From: JANLYC01 sp963750495
GTDB taxonomy: Bacteria > Actinomycetota > Actinomycetes > Propionibacteriales > Nocardioidaceae
DNA: 64,000 bases
Assembly (NCBI GenBank): GCA_963750495.1
Contig: CAVVQV010000008.1
Coordinates: 124,001 to 188,000, forward strand
Direction: 5' to 3'
A program made the position numbers and the translations under genes. Below are positions 33,257 to 41,931 of the stretch, piece by piece. Within the stretch, counting starts at the first letter, position 1; each line of letters starts with the position of its first letter. The notes under the pieces were generated by a model. The model had not been told where the DNA came from and did no database searches. It saw nothing but the letters and a program-made list of their open reading frames with translations.

Positions 33257-33976
33257 TCAGCTGCTGGCCGACACCATCAGCGTCTGTGCGACTGCGGCCG
33301 CCTCGGCGCCGTCGGCGTACGTCCGCAGCGCGTAGGCGCCTTCGGCGGTGAGCTCGACGACGACCTCACTCGTACTGCTCGCCGCGGCCTCGGTCTTCGC
33401 GACCGCCTTGCCGGCGGGGTCGACCACCTCGAGGTAGTACTCCGACGAGGCCTGGTTCTCGAGCTTGAACTCGATCCGTTCGCCGACCTGTGCAGTCAGC
33501 GCGGCGAGCGGCTTCGGGGCACCGCTGGCCTCGACCTCGACCTCGATCTCACGGTCGTACGCCGCCTGGGCGTCCGCTGTCGACTCGCCCGACCCGGCAC
33601 CGGTGACGGTGAGATCGGTACGGATCCCGTCTCCCTTCATGCCGGGCTTGCACGCCACCTGATAGGTCCCCGCGCTCAGGTTCGCGTGGAGGTCGCGGGC
33701 TGTCCCGGGGCCGACGTTCTCCACCTCGCCCATGATCTTGGTGAACACGTCACCGTCCTTGCCGTAGATGTACACCTCGGTGACGTCGCCGCCGGTGTTC
33801 TCGACCTTGAACGTCACCTTGCCTGCCGGCAGCGTCGTCGTGGAGACCGCACAGGTGGTGTCACCGGCTTTGACCTCGTAGCTCGGGCCGTTCGACGAGG
33901 AGTCGCTGCTGCAGGCGGTGAGCCCGCCGAGCAGGGTGAGTCCGGCGATCAGCAGGGTGGGGCGTGGAGCAGGCAT
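33257..33976 (-). CDS. EfeO-like cupredoxin lipoprotein, two cupredoxin domains
   Basis: 239 aa with signal peptide and lipobox (GGLTACSS, Cys22). The first domain (residues about 35-125) is the EfeO-type cupredoxin: DTTCAVSTTTLPAGKVTFKVENTGGDVTEVYIY, GEVENVGPG and ACKPGMKGDG. Instead of the M75 peptidase domain of full EfeO, a short linker leads to a second cupredoxin-like beta domain (KPLAALTAQVGERIEFKLEN). It lies directly after the EfeU gene, so it probably receives or oxidises iron at the membrane surface for that permease. The truncation relative to classical EfeO (about 380 aa) is notable. Confidence 0.8.
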   Translation of the reverse strand: MPAPRPTLLIAGLTLLGGLTACSSDSSSNGPSYEVKAGDTTCAVSTTTLPAGKVTFKVENTGGDVTEVYIYGKDGDVFTKIMGEVENVGPGTARDLHANLSAGTYQVACKPGMKGDGIRTDLTVTGAGSGESTADAQAAYDREIEVEVEASGAPKPLAALTAQVGERIEFKLENQASSEYYLEVVDPAGKAVAKTEAAASSTSEVVVELTAEGAYALRTYADGAEAAAVAQTLMVSASS

Positions 33977-34054
33977 GGGAGCAGGAACCTCACAGGTCAG
34001 TCGGGTCGGGCAGACGGTGATGCGTGATGAGGGGGTGCGGGGCGAGCAATCAGG

Positions 34055-34897
34055 TCAGGCGCTGACAGACGTCGGTGCCGAGGGCTGCGGGACGGGTGGG
34101 CGCTTCTTGCCTGGCCACAGGAAGGCAGTCATCACCGTGACCAGGTAGGTGATCCAGACGCCGAGCTCGACAGCGCTCGGTTGCGGGTTGAAGTTGAAGG
34201 CTCCCTTGAGCAGGGTTCCGTACCAGGACGAGAGAGGCACCTGCTCGCTGATGTCGAAGACCGTGTTGTTGAGCCCGGGGATCCAGCCCGCTTCCTGCAG
34301 GTCGTGGAACCCGTACGCGAGCACTCCCGCTGCGACGACCACCAGGCCGATGCCGGTGTACTTGAAGAACGACGCGAGGTTGATCCGCACGGCACTCTTG
34401 TACAGCAGGTAGCCGAGGACCACGGCGCTGAGCAGGCCCAGCGTGACGCCGAGGAACGGTCGGGTGCCGGTGGTTGCCTGGGTCGTGGACCAGACGAACA
34501 GCGAGGTCTCGATGCCCTCACGAGCCACCGACACGAACGCGATGAAGACGAGCGCCACCCGCCCCATGGTCAGGGCGTCGGAGAGCTTGCCCTCGAGCTC
34601 ACGCTTCATGAAGCGCGCCGTGCGCTTCATCCAGAAGATCATCCAGGTGACCAGCCCGACGGCCAGGATCGACATGATGCCGCCGAACGCCTCCTGGGCC
34701 TCGAACGACATGTTGTGGCTCGTGAAGGTCAACAGAGCGCCGAAACCCAGGCTCAGCAGGACGGCGACGACGACGCCGGCCCAGATGTCGGGCAGCCGGT
34801 CACTGCGACCGGTCTTGACGAGGTAGGCCACGAGGATGCTGACCACGAGAGTGGCCTCGAGTCCTTCACGAAGGCCGATCAGATAGTTGGCGAGCAC
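34055..34897 (-). CDS. efeU: Ferrous/ferric iron permease, FTR1/EfeU family
   Basis: 280 aa from GTG 34897, chosen because AGGAG lies seven bases upstream and the protein then begins LANYLIGLREGLEATLVV exactly as family members do. The longer frame adds ten residues with no ribosome site. Seven membrane helices are expected. The two iron-binding motifs REGLE (helix 1) and REGIE (AREGIETSLFVW, helix 4) are intact. It transports iron across the membrane, together with a cupredoxin partner encoded 78 bp downstream. An IdeR-like box lies just upstream. No EfeB peroxidase gene is nearby. Confidence 0.9.
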   Translation of the reverse strand: MLANYLIGLREGLEATLVVSILVAYLVKTGRSDRLPDIWAGVVVAVLLSLGFGALLTFTSHNMSFEAQEAFGGIMSILAVGLVTWMIFWMKRTARFMKRELEGKLSDALTMGRVALVFIAFVSVAREGIETSLFVWSTTQATTGTRPFLGVTLGLLSAVVLGYLLYKSAVRINLASFFKYTGIGLVVVAAGVLAYGFHDLQEAGWIPGLNNTVFDISEQVPLSSWYGTLLKGAFNFNPQPSAVELGVWITYLVTVMTAFLWPGKKRPPVPQPSAPTSVSA

Positions 34898-34928
34898 GTC
34901 TTTCTCCTGCGCGTTGTCCAGCATCAAG

Positions 34929-34947
34929 TTAGGCGAGGCTTACTTTA
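34929..34947 (-). promoter_or_regulatory. IdeR/DtxR-type iron box
   Basis: TTAGGCGAGGCTTACTTTA matches the IdeR/DtxR consensus (TTAGGTTAGGCTAACCTAA) at 14 of 19 positions, with the first half best conserved. It sits 32 bp before the EfeU start, in promoter position. Repression in iron-replete cells is inferred. Confidence 0.7.
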
Positions 34948-35014
34948 CGCAGACAGAATTACGCAACACAAGTCATGGGTAATTGGCGCGAGGCCGACGC
35001 AGCGGCGACACGGG

Positions 35015-35092
35015 GCCGACTCAGGAGTCGACGCGCGGCCGACTCAGGAGTCGACGCCGGCCGACTCAGGAGTCAACACAGGCCGACTCAGC
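35015..35092. repeat. Four tandem 22-23 bp repeats with internal palindromes
   Basis: Units starting GCCGACTCAGGAGTC begin at 35015, 35038, 35060 and 35082 (the last one truncated). Each full unit contains the palindrome GACTC-AG-GAGTC. The array ends at the stop codon of the RNase D gene (35088-35090), so it lies immediately in that transcript's 3' region and may act as a multi-hairpin terminator. Unit length, lack of spacers and the palindrome exclude CRISPR. Confidence 0.85.
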
Positions 35093-36389
35093 CGCTCGCA
35101 TCGGCGGCGAGTGCGTCGGCCAGCACGGGGGAGGTGAGCGTGATCTGCCACGGCCGGGCCCCGACATCAGCGAGGAAGGCGGCCACCGTCTCGACGCTCG
35201 GATCGGCCGGCGGGGTCCAGGCCAGGCGGCGTACGGCGTCGGGTGCGAGCAGGTTCTCCTGCGGGACCTCGTGCTCGACGGCCAGCCCCAGCACCGCCTC
35301 CCGGCACCGGGCCAGTCGACCGGCCGCGACCGGGTTCTTGTCGGCCCAGGCGCGCGGTGGCGGTGGTCCGTCGTGCTGGGGTGAGACGGTCGGCAGGGCG
35401 TTGTCCGGCAGTGCCAGCGCGTCGCTGATGACCTGGGCGAAGTCGCGGAGATAGCGCTGACCGCCGCGGGTCGCATAGCCCTCGACCCGTGCCAGGGCGT
35501 TGCGTGAGGTCGGGGCGGCAGCCGCGGCTGCGACGATCGCGCTGTCGGGGAGGATCCGACTGGCGGTGACGTCACGGCTGCGCGCGAGCTCGTCACGGCG
35601 CTGCCAGATGGCCCGAACGATGGCGAGCCCGCGACGGCCGCGGACGCGGTGGATTCCCGACGTACGCCGCCAAGGCTCGGCGCGCGGTGTGGGTTCGGGG
35701 TTGGCGACCCAGGCTGCGAACTCCTGGCGCGCCCACTCGGCCTTCCCGGCCTCTTCGAGCTGGTCGGCCAGCACGTCCCGCAGCTCGACCAGTTGCTCGA
35801 CATCGAGCGCGGCGTAGAGCAACCAGGGTTCGGGCAGCGGCCGTCTCGACCAGTCGACCGCCGAATGCTCCTTGCGCATCCGGAAACCGAGCAGCTCCTC
35901 GACCAGCACGGCCAGGGCCACCCGGGGATAGTTCAGCAGCCGACCGGCCAGCTCGGTGTCGAAGAGATGCGTCGGCCGCATCCCGACTTCGGCCAGGCAG
36001 GCCAGGTCCTGGCTGGCGGCGTGGATGATCCACTCGACATCGCTGACGGCCGCGGCCAACGGCTGCAGCGCCTCGTGGGGGACCGCACCGAACGGAATGG
36101 GGTCGATGAGGGCGGTGCCGGCACTCCGGCGCCGGATCTGGATCAGATAGGCGCGGTGTCCGTAGCGGTAGCCGGAGGCACGCTCGGCGTCGATCGCGAA
36201 CGATCCGCTGCCGGCGGCGAACTGTTCGGCGGTCCGTTGCAGTCCCTCGATCGAGTCGATGACCGGCGGCAGACCGTCGCGCAGCTCGAGCAGCGGTGCC
36301 AGTGGAACCGGTGGAGCCTCGGGCTCGGGCGGATCAGCGTCGGCGGGGGCAGGGGCGGCGACAGGCTCGGTCGGGTCGCCGGACGTCAT
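35088..36389 (-). CDS. rnd: Ribonuclease D (DEDD exonuclease with HRDC domains)
   Basis: 433 aa from ATG 36389, which overlaps the stop of the DUF3000 gene (ATGA). The N-terminal 35 residues are a proline/alanine-rich extension. The exonuclease domain shows motif Exo I FAIDAERASGY (Asp, Glu), Exo II HAASQDLACL (Asp) and Exo III YAALDVEQLVEL (Tyr, Asp), followed by helical HRDC-type domains. Such enzymes trim the 3' ends of tRNA and other RNAs. Co-occurrence with DUF3000 and hemE is the standard actinobacterial gene order. Confidence 0.88.
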   Translation of the reverse strand: MTSGDPTEPVAAPAPADADPPEPEAPPVPLAPLLELRDGLPPVIDSIEGLQRTAEQFAAGSGSFAIDAERASGYRYGHRAYLIQIRRRSAGTALIDPIPFGAVPHEALQPLAAAVSDVEWIIHAASQDLACLAEVGMRPTHLFDTELAGRLLNYPRVALAVLVEELLGFRMRKEHSAVDWSRRPLPEPWLLYAALDVEQLVELRDVLADQLEEAGKAEWARQEFAAWVANPEPTPRAEPWRRTSGIHRVRGRRGLAIVRAIWQRRDELARSRDVTASRILPDSAIVAAAAAAPTSRNALARVEGYATRGGQRYLRDFAQVISDALALPDNALPTVSPQHDGPPPPRAWADKNPVAAGRLARCREAVLGLAVEHEVPQENLLAPDAVRRLAWTPPADPSVETVAAFLADVGARPWQITLTSPVLADALAADASG

Positions 36390-36970
36390 CGAGCCCGCTG
36401 GCCGCGCCGATTCGGCATTGCGACCACTCCGGCGGGCACCGGCGGTAGACCCGCGGCCGTGCACAACAGGTCGCCCCACGCCTCGACGTGAGAACGGATG
36501 TCACCCAGCGGCGTCCAGGACGCACGGACCTCGATCTCGGCGTTGGCCGGGTCGCCCTGCATCCCGCCGAAGCTCTCCGACGCCACCCGCGTCACCGTGC
36601 CGCTCGGGGCGACGTGATCGGCGTCGTGGTTCGACAGGGACTCGACGAGCCAGCTCCACCCCACGCCGGACAGCAGCGGGTCGGTCACCATCTCGGGGTC
36701 GATGTCAGCGCGCACGTAGGCGACACACCGGAAGACGCCTTCCCAGGCGTCGTTGCCCGCGGGGTCGTAGAGCAGCACCAAGCGGCCGCCCCCGACGTCC
36801 TCGCCCCCGACGGTCACATCCGCGGTGAGCGCTGCGGAGTAGGGAGCGATCCGCTGAGGGGCGGGCATCTCTTCACTGAAGACCTCAGGGCGCAGCCGCG
36901 CCGACCGGAGCTGATCGAGAGCCTTCTGGAACTCTTCCGGCGGCGCGTCGACTTCATTGCGCGCGGCCAT
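36386..36970 (-). CDS. DUF3000 family protein
   Basis: 194 aa from ATG 36970, with TACGCT-N6-ATG (leaderless pattern). The sequence (FQKALDQLRSARLRPEVFSEEMPAPQRIAPYSAAL, GRLVLLYDPAGNDAWEGVFRCVAYVRADIDPEM, SWLVESLSNHDADH, RASWTPLGDIRSHVEAWGDLLCTAAGLPP) matches DUF3000, found throughout actinobacteria between an RNase D/HRDC gene and hemE. No enzymatic motif is visible. Function unknown. Its stop overlaps the RNase D start by 4 bp, so the two are translated together. Confidence 0.87.
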   Translation of the reverse strand: MAARNEVDAPPEEFQKALDQLRSARLRPEVFSEEMPAPQRIAPYSAALTADVTVGGEDVGGGRLVLLYDPAGNDAWEGVFRCVAYVRADIDPEMVTDPLLSGVGWSWLVESLSNHDADHVAPSGTVTRVASESFGGMQGDPANAEIEVRASWTPLGDIRSHVEAWGDLLCTAAGLPPVPAGVVAMPNRRGQRAR

Positions 36971-37072
36971 GGTCTGAGCGTAGGTCCTCGCCGCAGTGAC
37001 AGTCCTGCCGACGCGCCGAAGGGTGAACGGGCCTTTCGTCACCCGCTTGGGTCGCGTGCGAGGATTCCTGCC

Positions 37073-38116
37073 GTGATCACGAAAGCTCCGTCGCCCGCGA
37101 ACAGCGCCCTGGTGCGGGCCGCCCGAGGCGAGCGGACCGAGCACGTGCCGGTGTGGTTCATGCGCCAGGCCGGACGCTCGTTGCCGGAGTACCGGCGGCT
37201 GCGCGAAGGGGTCGCCATGCTCGATGCCTGCATGCGCCCGGAGCTGATCGTGGAGATCACCTTGCAACCCGTGCGCCGGCACGGTGTGGATGCGGCGATC
37301 TTCTTCAGCGACATCGTGCTTCCGCTGAAGGCGCTCGGTGTCGATCTGGACATCAAGCCGGGCGTCGGTCCCGTGATCGCGGCGCCGGTTCGAGACCTGG
37401 CGGGCGTCGATGCGCTGCCTGGGTTCGACCCGACGAGGCTCGACTTCGTGACGGAGGCGGTCGGGGCGCTGACCACCGAGCTCGGCAGTACGCCGTTGAT
37501 CGGCTTCGCCGGAGCGCCCTACACGCTCGCCTCCTACCTGATCGAAGGTGGCCCGTCCAAGGATCACGCGACGACGAAGGCACTGATGCGCAGTGCGCCC
37601 GACGTGTGGGCGGCGTTGCTGAGCCGGCTCGCCGAGATCTCCGCCGGCTTCCTGCGCGTGCAGATCGCGGCCGGCGCGTCTGCCGTCCAGCTGTTCGACT
37701 CCTGGGCCGGGGGATTGTCGCCCGCGGACTACCGGGCCCACGTGTTGCCCTACTCCACGGCCGTGTTCTCAGCGATCGCGGACCTTGACGTGCCCAAGAT
37801 CCATTTCGGCGTCGCCACCGGAGAGCTGCTCGCCGACATGAGCACCGCCGGCGTCGAGGTGATGGGGGTCGACTGGCGGGTGCCGCTCGACCTGGCCGTG
37901 CGCAGGATCCAACCGGGCCAGGCCGTGCAGGGCAACCTCGACTCGACCCTGGTCTTCGCGCCCTGGGACGTGATCGCAACGGCGACGCAGCAGGTCGTGC
38001 AGGCCGGGCGGGTGGCACCGGGTCACATCTTCAACCTCGGGCACGGCGTGCTGCCCGACACCGACCCGGACGTGCTCACCCGCATCGTCGACCTGGTGCA
38101 CTCCCTCGACGGCTGA
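37073..38116 (+). CDS. hemE: Uroporphyrinogen III decarboxylase
   Basis: 347 aa from GTG 37073 (GAGGAT-N7-GTG). A longer open frame upstream overlaps DUF3000 antisense and is rejected. Both family signatures are present: PVWFMRQAGRSLPEY near residue 25 (substrate-binding Arg) and GFAGAPYTLASYLIEGG near 145. FFSDIVLP contains the catalytic Asp region and FNLGHGVLPDTDP ends the protein. It converts uroporphyrinogen III to coproporphyrinogen III. With hemY and hemQ close by, it feeds the coproporphyrin-dependent heme route. Divergent from DUF3000, with about 100 bp between. Confidence 0.93.
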   Translation: MITKAPSPANSALVRAARGERTEHVPVWFMRQAGRSLPEYRRLREGVAMLDACMRPELIVEITLQPVRRHGVDAAIFFSDIVLPLKALGVDLDIKPGVGPVIAAPVRDLAGVDALPGFDPTRLDFVTEAVGALTTELGSTPLIGFAGAPYTLASYLIEGGPSKDHATTKALMRSAPDVWAALLSRLAEISAGFLRVQIAAGASAVQLFDSWAGGLSPADYRAHVLPYSTAVFSAIADLDVPKIHFGVATGELLADMSTAGVEVMGVDWRVPLDLAVRRIQPGQAVQGNLDSTLVFAPWDVIATATQQVVQAGRVAPGHIFNLGHGVLPDTDPDVLTRIVDLVHSLDG

Positions 38117-38128
38117 GGCCGAGACGCG

Positions 38129-39112
38129 TCAGGCCTCCGTGGGCGGTGACTCGTGCTGAGGTGCCCACCGGCGTACGGACCAGAAACCGATGCCGGCGAG
38201 CAGCAGGATGACCGTGCCCAGCGGGAGCACCAGGCCGATGCCGTTTCCGACGGCCAGGATCGTGGTGGTCATGGCGTCCCAGCCCTGGCGGATCCCGGCG
38301 ACAAAGCCCGCATTGTCGTCGCTGGGCTTCGGTGCAGGCTGCACACCGGCCACCCGCAGGTCGATGGTGACGGTGATGGTCGAGAACGTCGTCTGGTCAG
38401 CCAACGCACGCTGTTGTGCCTGCAGCGACTCGAGATCCGCCTCGCGCCGGGACAGCTCGCTCTCGAGAGAGATGACGTCGCCGAGCTTGGTGGCGCGGGA
38501 GAACAGCTGACGAAGCGTGGCGATCGAGCGCTGCGCGCTGCGCACCCGCGAGTCGATGTCGGCGACCGCGTTCGTCACATCCTTGGAGGTACGGGCCTTG
38601 CTGACCAGGTGACCGAAGCCGGCGAGCTCGTTCAAGGAGGCGTCGAACCGTTCGACCGGGACACGGAGGACGAGCGTCGACCTCGTCTCTTGCCCCTTGT
38701 CGTCCGTCGTCGTGTCCTCGTTGCTGATGTCTCCGCCGACCGAACCGACCAGCGCGTAGACGCGGCTCAGCACGCGACCGATGTCACTGGACTGCAACGA
38801 CACCGAACCGGTCTTGATGAGGGCCGACCCCGTCAGCAGCTCCGCTTGCTGGGTGCCATCGGACACATCCGGTTTGGCTGCGTCGGGAGCAATCGACTCG
38901 ATCATGCCGTTCGCCTCGGTGCCGCCGGGCACACTGCCGGCTCCCACAGGGGCGTCGCTGACGCCGCCTGCCCTGTTGGCACCCTTCAGCGCGTCGGCCG
39001 ACGTAGCGGCCTTGTCAGAGCCGCTGCTGCACGCGGAGACGGTCACCAGGCAGGCGACCGAGAGCACGGCTGCGGCTACCACCGTGCGGGAGGATGTTCG
39101 TCGGGTTCGCAT
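38129..39112 (-). CDS. DUF4349 lipoprotein
   Basis: 327 aa from ATG 39112 with GAAGGG upstream. The signal peptide ends in a lipobox (LVTVSACSS). After a linker comes DUF4349: LIKTGSVSLQSSDIGRVLSRVYALVGSVGGDISNEDT, LVLRVPVERFDASLNEL, a coiled coil (RSAQRSIATLRQLFSRA, LESELSRREADLESLQAQQRALADQTTFSTITVTI), and a C-terminal membrane helix (LVLPLGTVILLLAGIGFWSV). The protein is thus anchored at both ends outside the membrane. The function is unknown. It is inserted, antisense, between hemE and hemY. Confidence 0.87.
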   Translation of the reverse strand: MRTRRTSSRTVVAAAVLSVACLVTVSACSSGSDKAATSADALKGANRAGGVSDAPVGAGSVPGGTEANGMIESIAPDAAKPDVSDGTQQAELLTGSALIKTGSVSLQSSDIGRVLSRVYALVGSVGGDISNEDTTTDDKGQETRSTLVLRVPVERFDASLNELAGFGHLVSKARTSKDVTNAVADIDSRVRSAQRSIATLRQLFSRATKLGDVISLESELSRREADLESLQAQQRALADQTTFSTITVTIDLRVAGVQPAPKPSDDNAGFVAGIRQGWDAMTTTILAVGNGIGLVLPLGTVILLLAGIGFWSVRRWAPQHESPPTEA

Positions 39113-39197
39113 GACCCTTCGACGCCGCTGACCACCCGCCGGTTCCCCGGCGACACCGTGATGTCGCACGGCGACCGTCGCATGCGAGGCTGGACGC

Positions 39198-40661
39198 ATG
39201 CCGCCACCGACGTCTGCTTCGCGGTCGGGTTCGTCCGCCGATCGACGCGTCGTCGTGGTCGGCGCGGGTCTGGCCGGGCTGACCGCGGCCCGTCAGCTGA
39301 TGGTCAGCAGGCCGGATCTGGAGGTGGTCGTGCTCGAGGCGACAGGCGACGTCGGTGGCAAGCTTCGGCTCGGCGAGGTCGCCGGCATACCGGTCGACCT
39401 CGGGGCGGAGTCGATGCTCAACCGTCGGCCGGAGGGCACCGAGCTGGCCCGGGCCGTGGGCCTCGGCGATCACCTCGTGCACCCACAGGTCAGTGGCGCG
39501 GCCGTCTGGACGCGGGGCGCCCTGCGTCCGCTGCCGCCGAGCCTCATGGGCATCCCCGTCAACCTGGGCGTCGCCTCGGCCGGCGGCATTCTCGGTCGTT
39601 CGACGCTGGCCCGGGCGCGACTCGAGCGGTTCCTGCCGCGGTTGGACCTCACCGAGGACATCGGGGTCGGGCGGCTGGTCGCCCGCCGACTCGGCGGTGA
39701 GGTCCGGGACCGGCTCGTCGAGCCGCTTCTCGGCGGTGTGTACGCCGGCCGCGCGGACGAGATCTCGACCCATGCGGCTCTTCCACAGCTGGTGACGGCG
39801 GTTCAGCAGCACGGCAGCCTGCTCGCCGCGGCCCGGGCGACAGTAGGCGGCCCCGGCGACGCGACTCAGCCGTCGGAACCGGCCGTTCCTGTCTTCGCCG
39901 GAGTCTCCGGTGGGGTGGGCCGACTCGCTCAGGCCGTTGCGGCGGACGTACGCGCTCGGGGTGGGCAGATCGTGACGGATGCCGTGGTGCGCGAGCTGCA
40001 GCGCACCAACGAGGGTTGGCGGGTCGTGCACGGACCGACCATCGACCCGATTGCTGTCGAGGCCGGCGCAGTGGTGCTCGCCGCTCCGGCGGCGCCGACA
40101 GCGCGGCTCCTTCGGTCGGTCGCCGCGGATGCCGCACTCGAGCTCGGCCGGATCGAGTACGCCTCGATGGCGTTGGTGACGTTCGCCCTCGAGACGGCCG
40201 CTGTGTCGGTCGAGCTGGCCGGGTCGGGATTCCTGGTCCCGCCCGTCGACGGACGGCTCATCAAGGCCGCGACCTTCTCGTCGCAGAAGTGGGCCTGGCT
40301 CACCGGTGACGTGATGGTGATGCGCTGCTCGGTGGGTCGCCTCCGCGAGGAAGCCGACCTGCAACGCGACGACACCGATCTCGTCGAGAACGCGGTGCTC
40401 GACGTGCGTGAAGCCACTGGTCTGCGCGTACCCCTTCTCGACGCCACCGTCACCCGCTGGGGTGGAGCACTTCCGCAGTACGCCGTCGGTCACCGGGACC
40501 GCGTCGCCAGGATCGAGGCGTCCGTCCGGGCGGTACCCGGCGTCGAGGTGTGCGGGGCCGCTTTCGACGGGGTCGGCATACCCGCCGTGATCGCCTCCGG
40601 GGAGGCCGCCGCCACCCGGGTGCTCGCCGCGATGGCGCCAGCGGCGACAATGGGGCCATGA
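39198..40661 (+). CDS. hemY: Coproporphyrinogen III oxidase (HemY/CgoX, PPOX family)
   Basis: 487 aa from ATG 39198 (GAGGCT-N6-ATG). N-terminal FAD-binding dinucleotide fold VVVVGAGLAGLTAARQL, then VVVLEATGDVGGKLRLGEVAGIPVDLGAESM. Family sequences RFLPRLDLTEDIGVGRLVARRLGGEVRDRLVEPLLGGVYAG and a C-terminal FAD motif (VCGAAFDGVGIPAVIASGEAAA) follow. In actinobacteria this enzyme oxidises coproporphyrinogen III to coproporphyrin III, ahead of iron insertion and HemQ. Its stop overlaps the hemQ start (ATGA). Both names, HemG and HemY, are used in annotation. Confidence 0.92.
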   Translation: MPPPTSASRSGSSADRRVVVVGAGLAGLTAARQLMVSRPDLEVVVLEATGDVGGKLRLGEVAGIPVDLGAESMLNRRPEGTELARAVGLGDHLVHPQVSGAAVWTRGALRPLPPSLMGIPVNLGVASAGGILGRSTLARARLERFLPRLDLTEDIGVGRLVARRLGGEVRDRLVEPLLGGVYAGRADEISTHAALPQLVTAVQQHGSLLAAARATVGGPGDATQPSEPAVPVFAGVSGGVGRLAQAVAADVRARGGQIVTDAVVRELQRTNEGWRVVHGPTIDPIAVEAGAVVLAAPAAPTARLLRSVAADAALELGRIEYASMALVTFALETAAVSVELAGSGFLVPPVDGRLIKAATFSSQKWAWLTGDVMVMRCSVGRLREEADLQRDDTDLVENAVLDVREATGLRVPLLDATVTRWGGALPQYAVGHRDRVARIEASVRAVPGVEVCGAAFDGVGIPAVIASGEAAATRVLAAMAPAATMGP

Positions 40662-41476
40662 CCACACCCACCTCGCCGTTCTCCGACTCGCCGCACCGAA
40701 GTGCAGCCGACGGTCCGGTCGAGACTCCGCAGTCCGCGCCGGCCGCCGCGCCGGCTGACCCCACACCGGCCAAGCGCCCGCAGCAGGGCAAGGCGGCACG
40801 TGAGCTGAACGACGTCATCCGCTACACGATGTGGTCGGTCTTCGAGCTTTCCGAGCCGGCCGGGTCCGAGGGCGAACGGGCCGAGCAGATCGGCGAGGTC
40901 GAGGCGCTGTTCTCCGATCTCGCCGAGCAGGACGTCACCGTCCGGGGCCTGTACGACGTCTCCGGCCTGCGCGCGGACGCCGACCTGATGGTGTGGTGGC
41001 ACGCCTCGACCGCCGAGGCGTTGCAGGCGGCCTACAACGGTCTTCGTCGTACCGCGCTGGGCGGCCGGCTGGTGCCGGTGTGGTCGCAGATGGCGCTGCA
41101 CCGTCCTGCCGAGTTCAACAAGAGCCACATTCCCGCGTTCCTGGCCGATGAGGCCGCGCGCGACTACATCTGCGTCTACCCGTTCGTGCGGTCCTACGAG
41201 TGGTACCTGCTCGAGGACGAGGAGCGGCGGGCCATGCTGGCCGAGCACGGGCAGCTGGCGCGCGGCTATCCGGACGTGCGTGCCAACACCGTCGCGTCGT
41301 TCGCCCTCGGCGACTACGAGTGGATCCTCGCCTTCGAGGCCGACGAGCTGCACCGCATCGTCGACCTGATGCGGCACCTCCGCGCCAGTACCGCCCGTCG
41401 CCACGTGCGTGAAGAGGTGCCGTTCTACACGGGCCGTCGGCGCAGCGTGAAAGACCTCCTGACCGCCCTCCCGTAG
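40658..41476 (+). CDS. hemQ: Coproheme decarboxylase HemQ/ChdC
   Basis: 272 aa from ATG 40658, overlapping the hemY stop by 4 bp. The N-terminal 45 residues are a proline/alanine-rich extension. The chlorite-dismutase-like fold follows, with RYTMWSVFELSEP, SGLRADADLMVWWHA, DYICVYPFVRSYEWYLL (the catalytic Tyr lies in YPF), FALGDYEWILAFEADELHRIVDLMRHLRAS (proximal heme His) and the Arg-rich RRHVREEVPFYTG. It removes two propionate carboxyls from Fe-coproheme to give heme b, using peroxide. The ferrochelatase partner (HemH/CpfC) is not in the window. Confidence 0.94.
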   Translation: MTTPTSPFSDSPHRSAADGPVETPQSAPAAAPADPTPAKRPQQGKAARELNDVIRYTMWSVFELSEPAGSEGERAEQIGEVEALFSDLAEQDVTVRGLYDVSGLRADADLMVWWHASTAEALQAAYNGLRRTALGGRLVPVWSQMALHRPAEFNKSHIPAFLADEAARDYICVYPFVRSYEWYLLEDEERRAMLAEHGQLARGYPDVRANTVASFALGDYEWILAFEADELHRIVDLMRHLRASTARRHVREEVPFYTGRRRSVKDLLTALP

Positions 41477-41486
41477 AGGAGTCACG

Positions 41487-41819
41487 ATGGCGTACGACGA
41501 AGACCTCGCCGAGCGGATCCGGGTGGCGATCGGTGATCACACGGGCGTGTCCGAGAAACGCATGTTCGGCGGGCTCGCCTTCCTCGTCAACGGCAACATG
41601 GCCGTGGCTGCGAGCGGCCAGGGTGGGCTCCTGCTCCGGGTCGACCCGGGCGACACGGATGCGCTCGTGGCCGCGGACGGCGTGGCCAGGTTCGAGATGC
41701 GAGGCCGGGCGATGAACGGGTGGTTGCACATCGACCCGGCTGCTGCAGCTACCGACGAGCAGCTCTCGCGCTGGGTCGAGATCGGCGTCACGTACGCCCG
41801 GTCGCTGCCCGCGAAGTAG
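41487..41819 (+). CDS. TfoX/Sxy N-terminal-domain protein
   Basis: 110 aa, ATG at 41487 with AGAGGAG seven bases upstream, 11 bp after hemQ and therefore probably in the heme operon. The sequence MAYDEDLAERIRVAIGDHTGVSEKRMFGGLAFLVNGNMAVAAS matches TfoX_N, with FGGLAFLVNGNM as the family core. In gammaproteobacteria TfoX regulates competence. In actinobacteria these short proteins have no established function. Confidence 0.85.
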   Translation: MAYDEDLAERIRVAIGDHTGVSEKRMFGGLAFLVNGNMAVAASGQGGLLLRVDPGDTDALVAADGVARFEMRGRAMNGWLHIDPAAAATDEQLSRWVEIGVTYARSLPAK

Positions 41820-41931
41820 CGCTGCCCCCGCGATCTGCGGGAAGGTTCATGATCCGATCGGCGTGTCGCGCCGCACGTTCCCGCAATTCGCATACGGGGG
41901 AACGGTCTTACGGGAGCAGCCGTGCCGCTGC

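Noticed and set aside
35015..35092. CRISPR-like array
   Set aside because: Units are contiguous with no spacers, are palindromic, and no cas gene is present.
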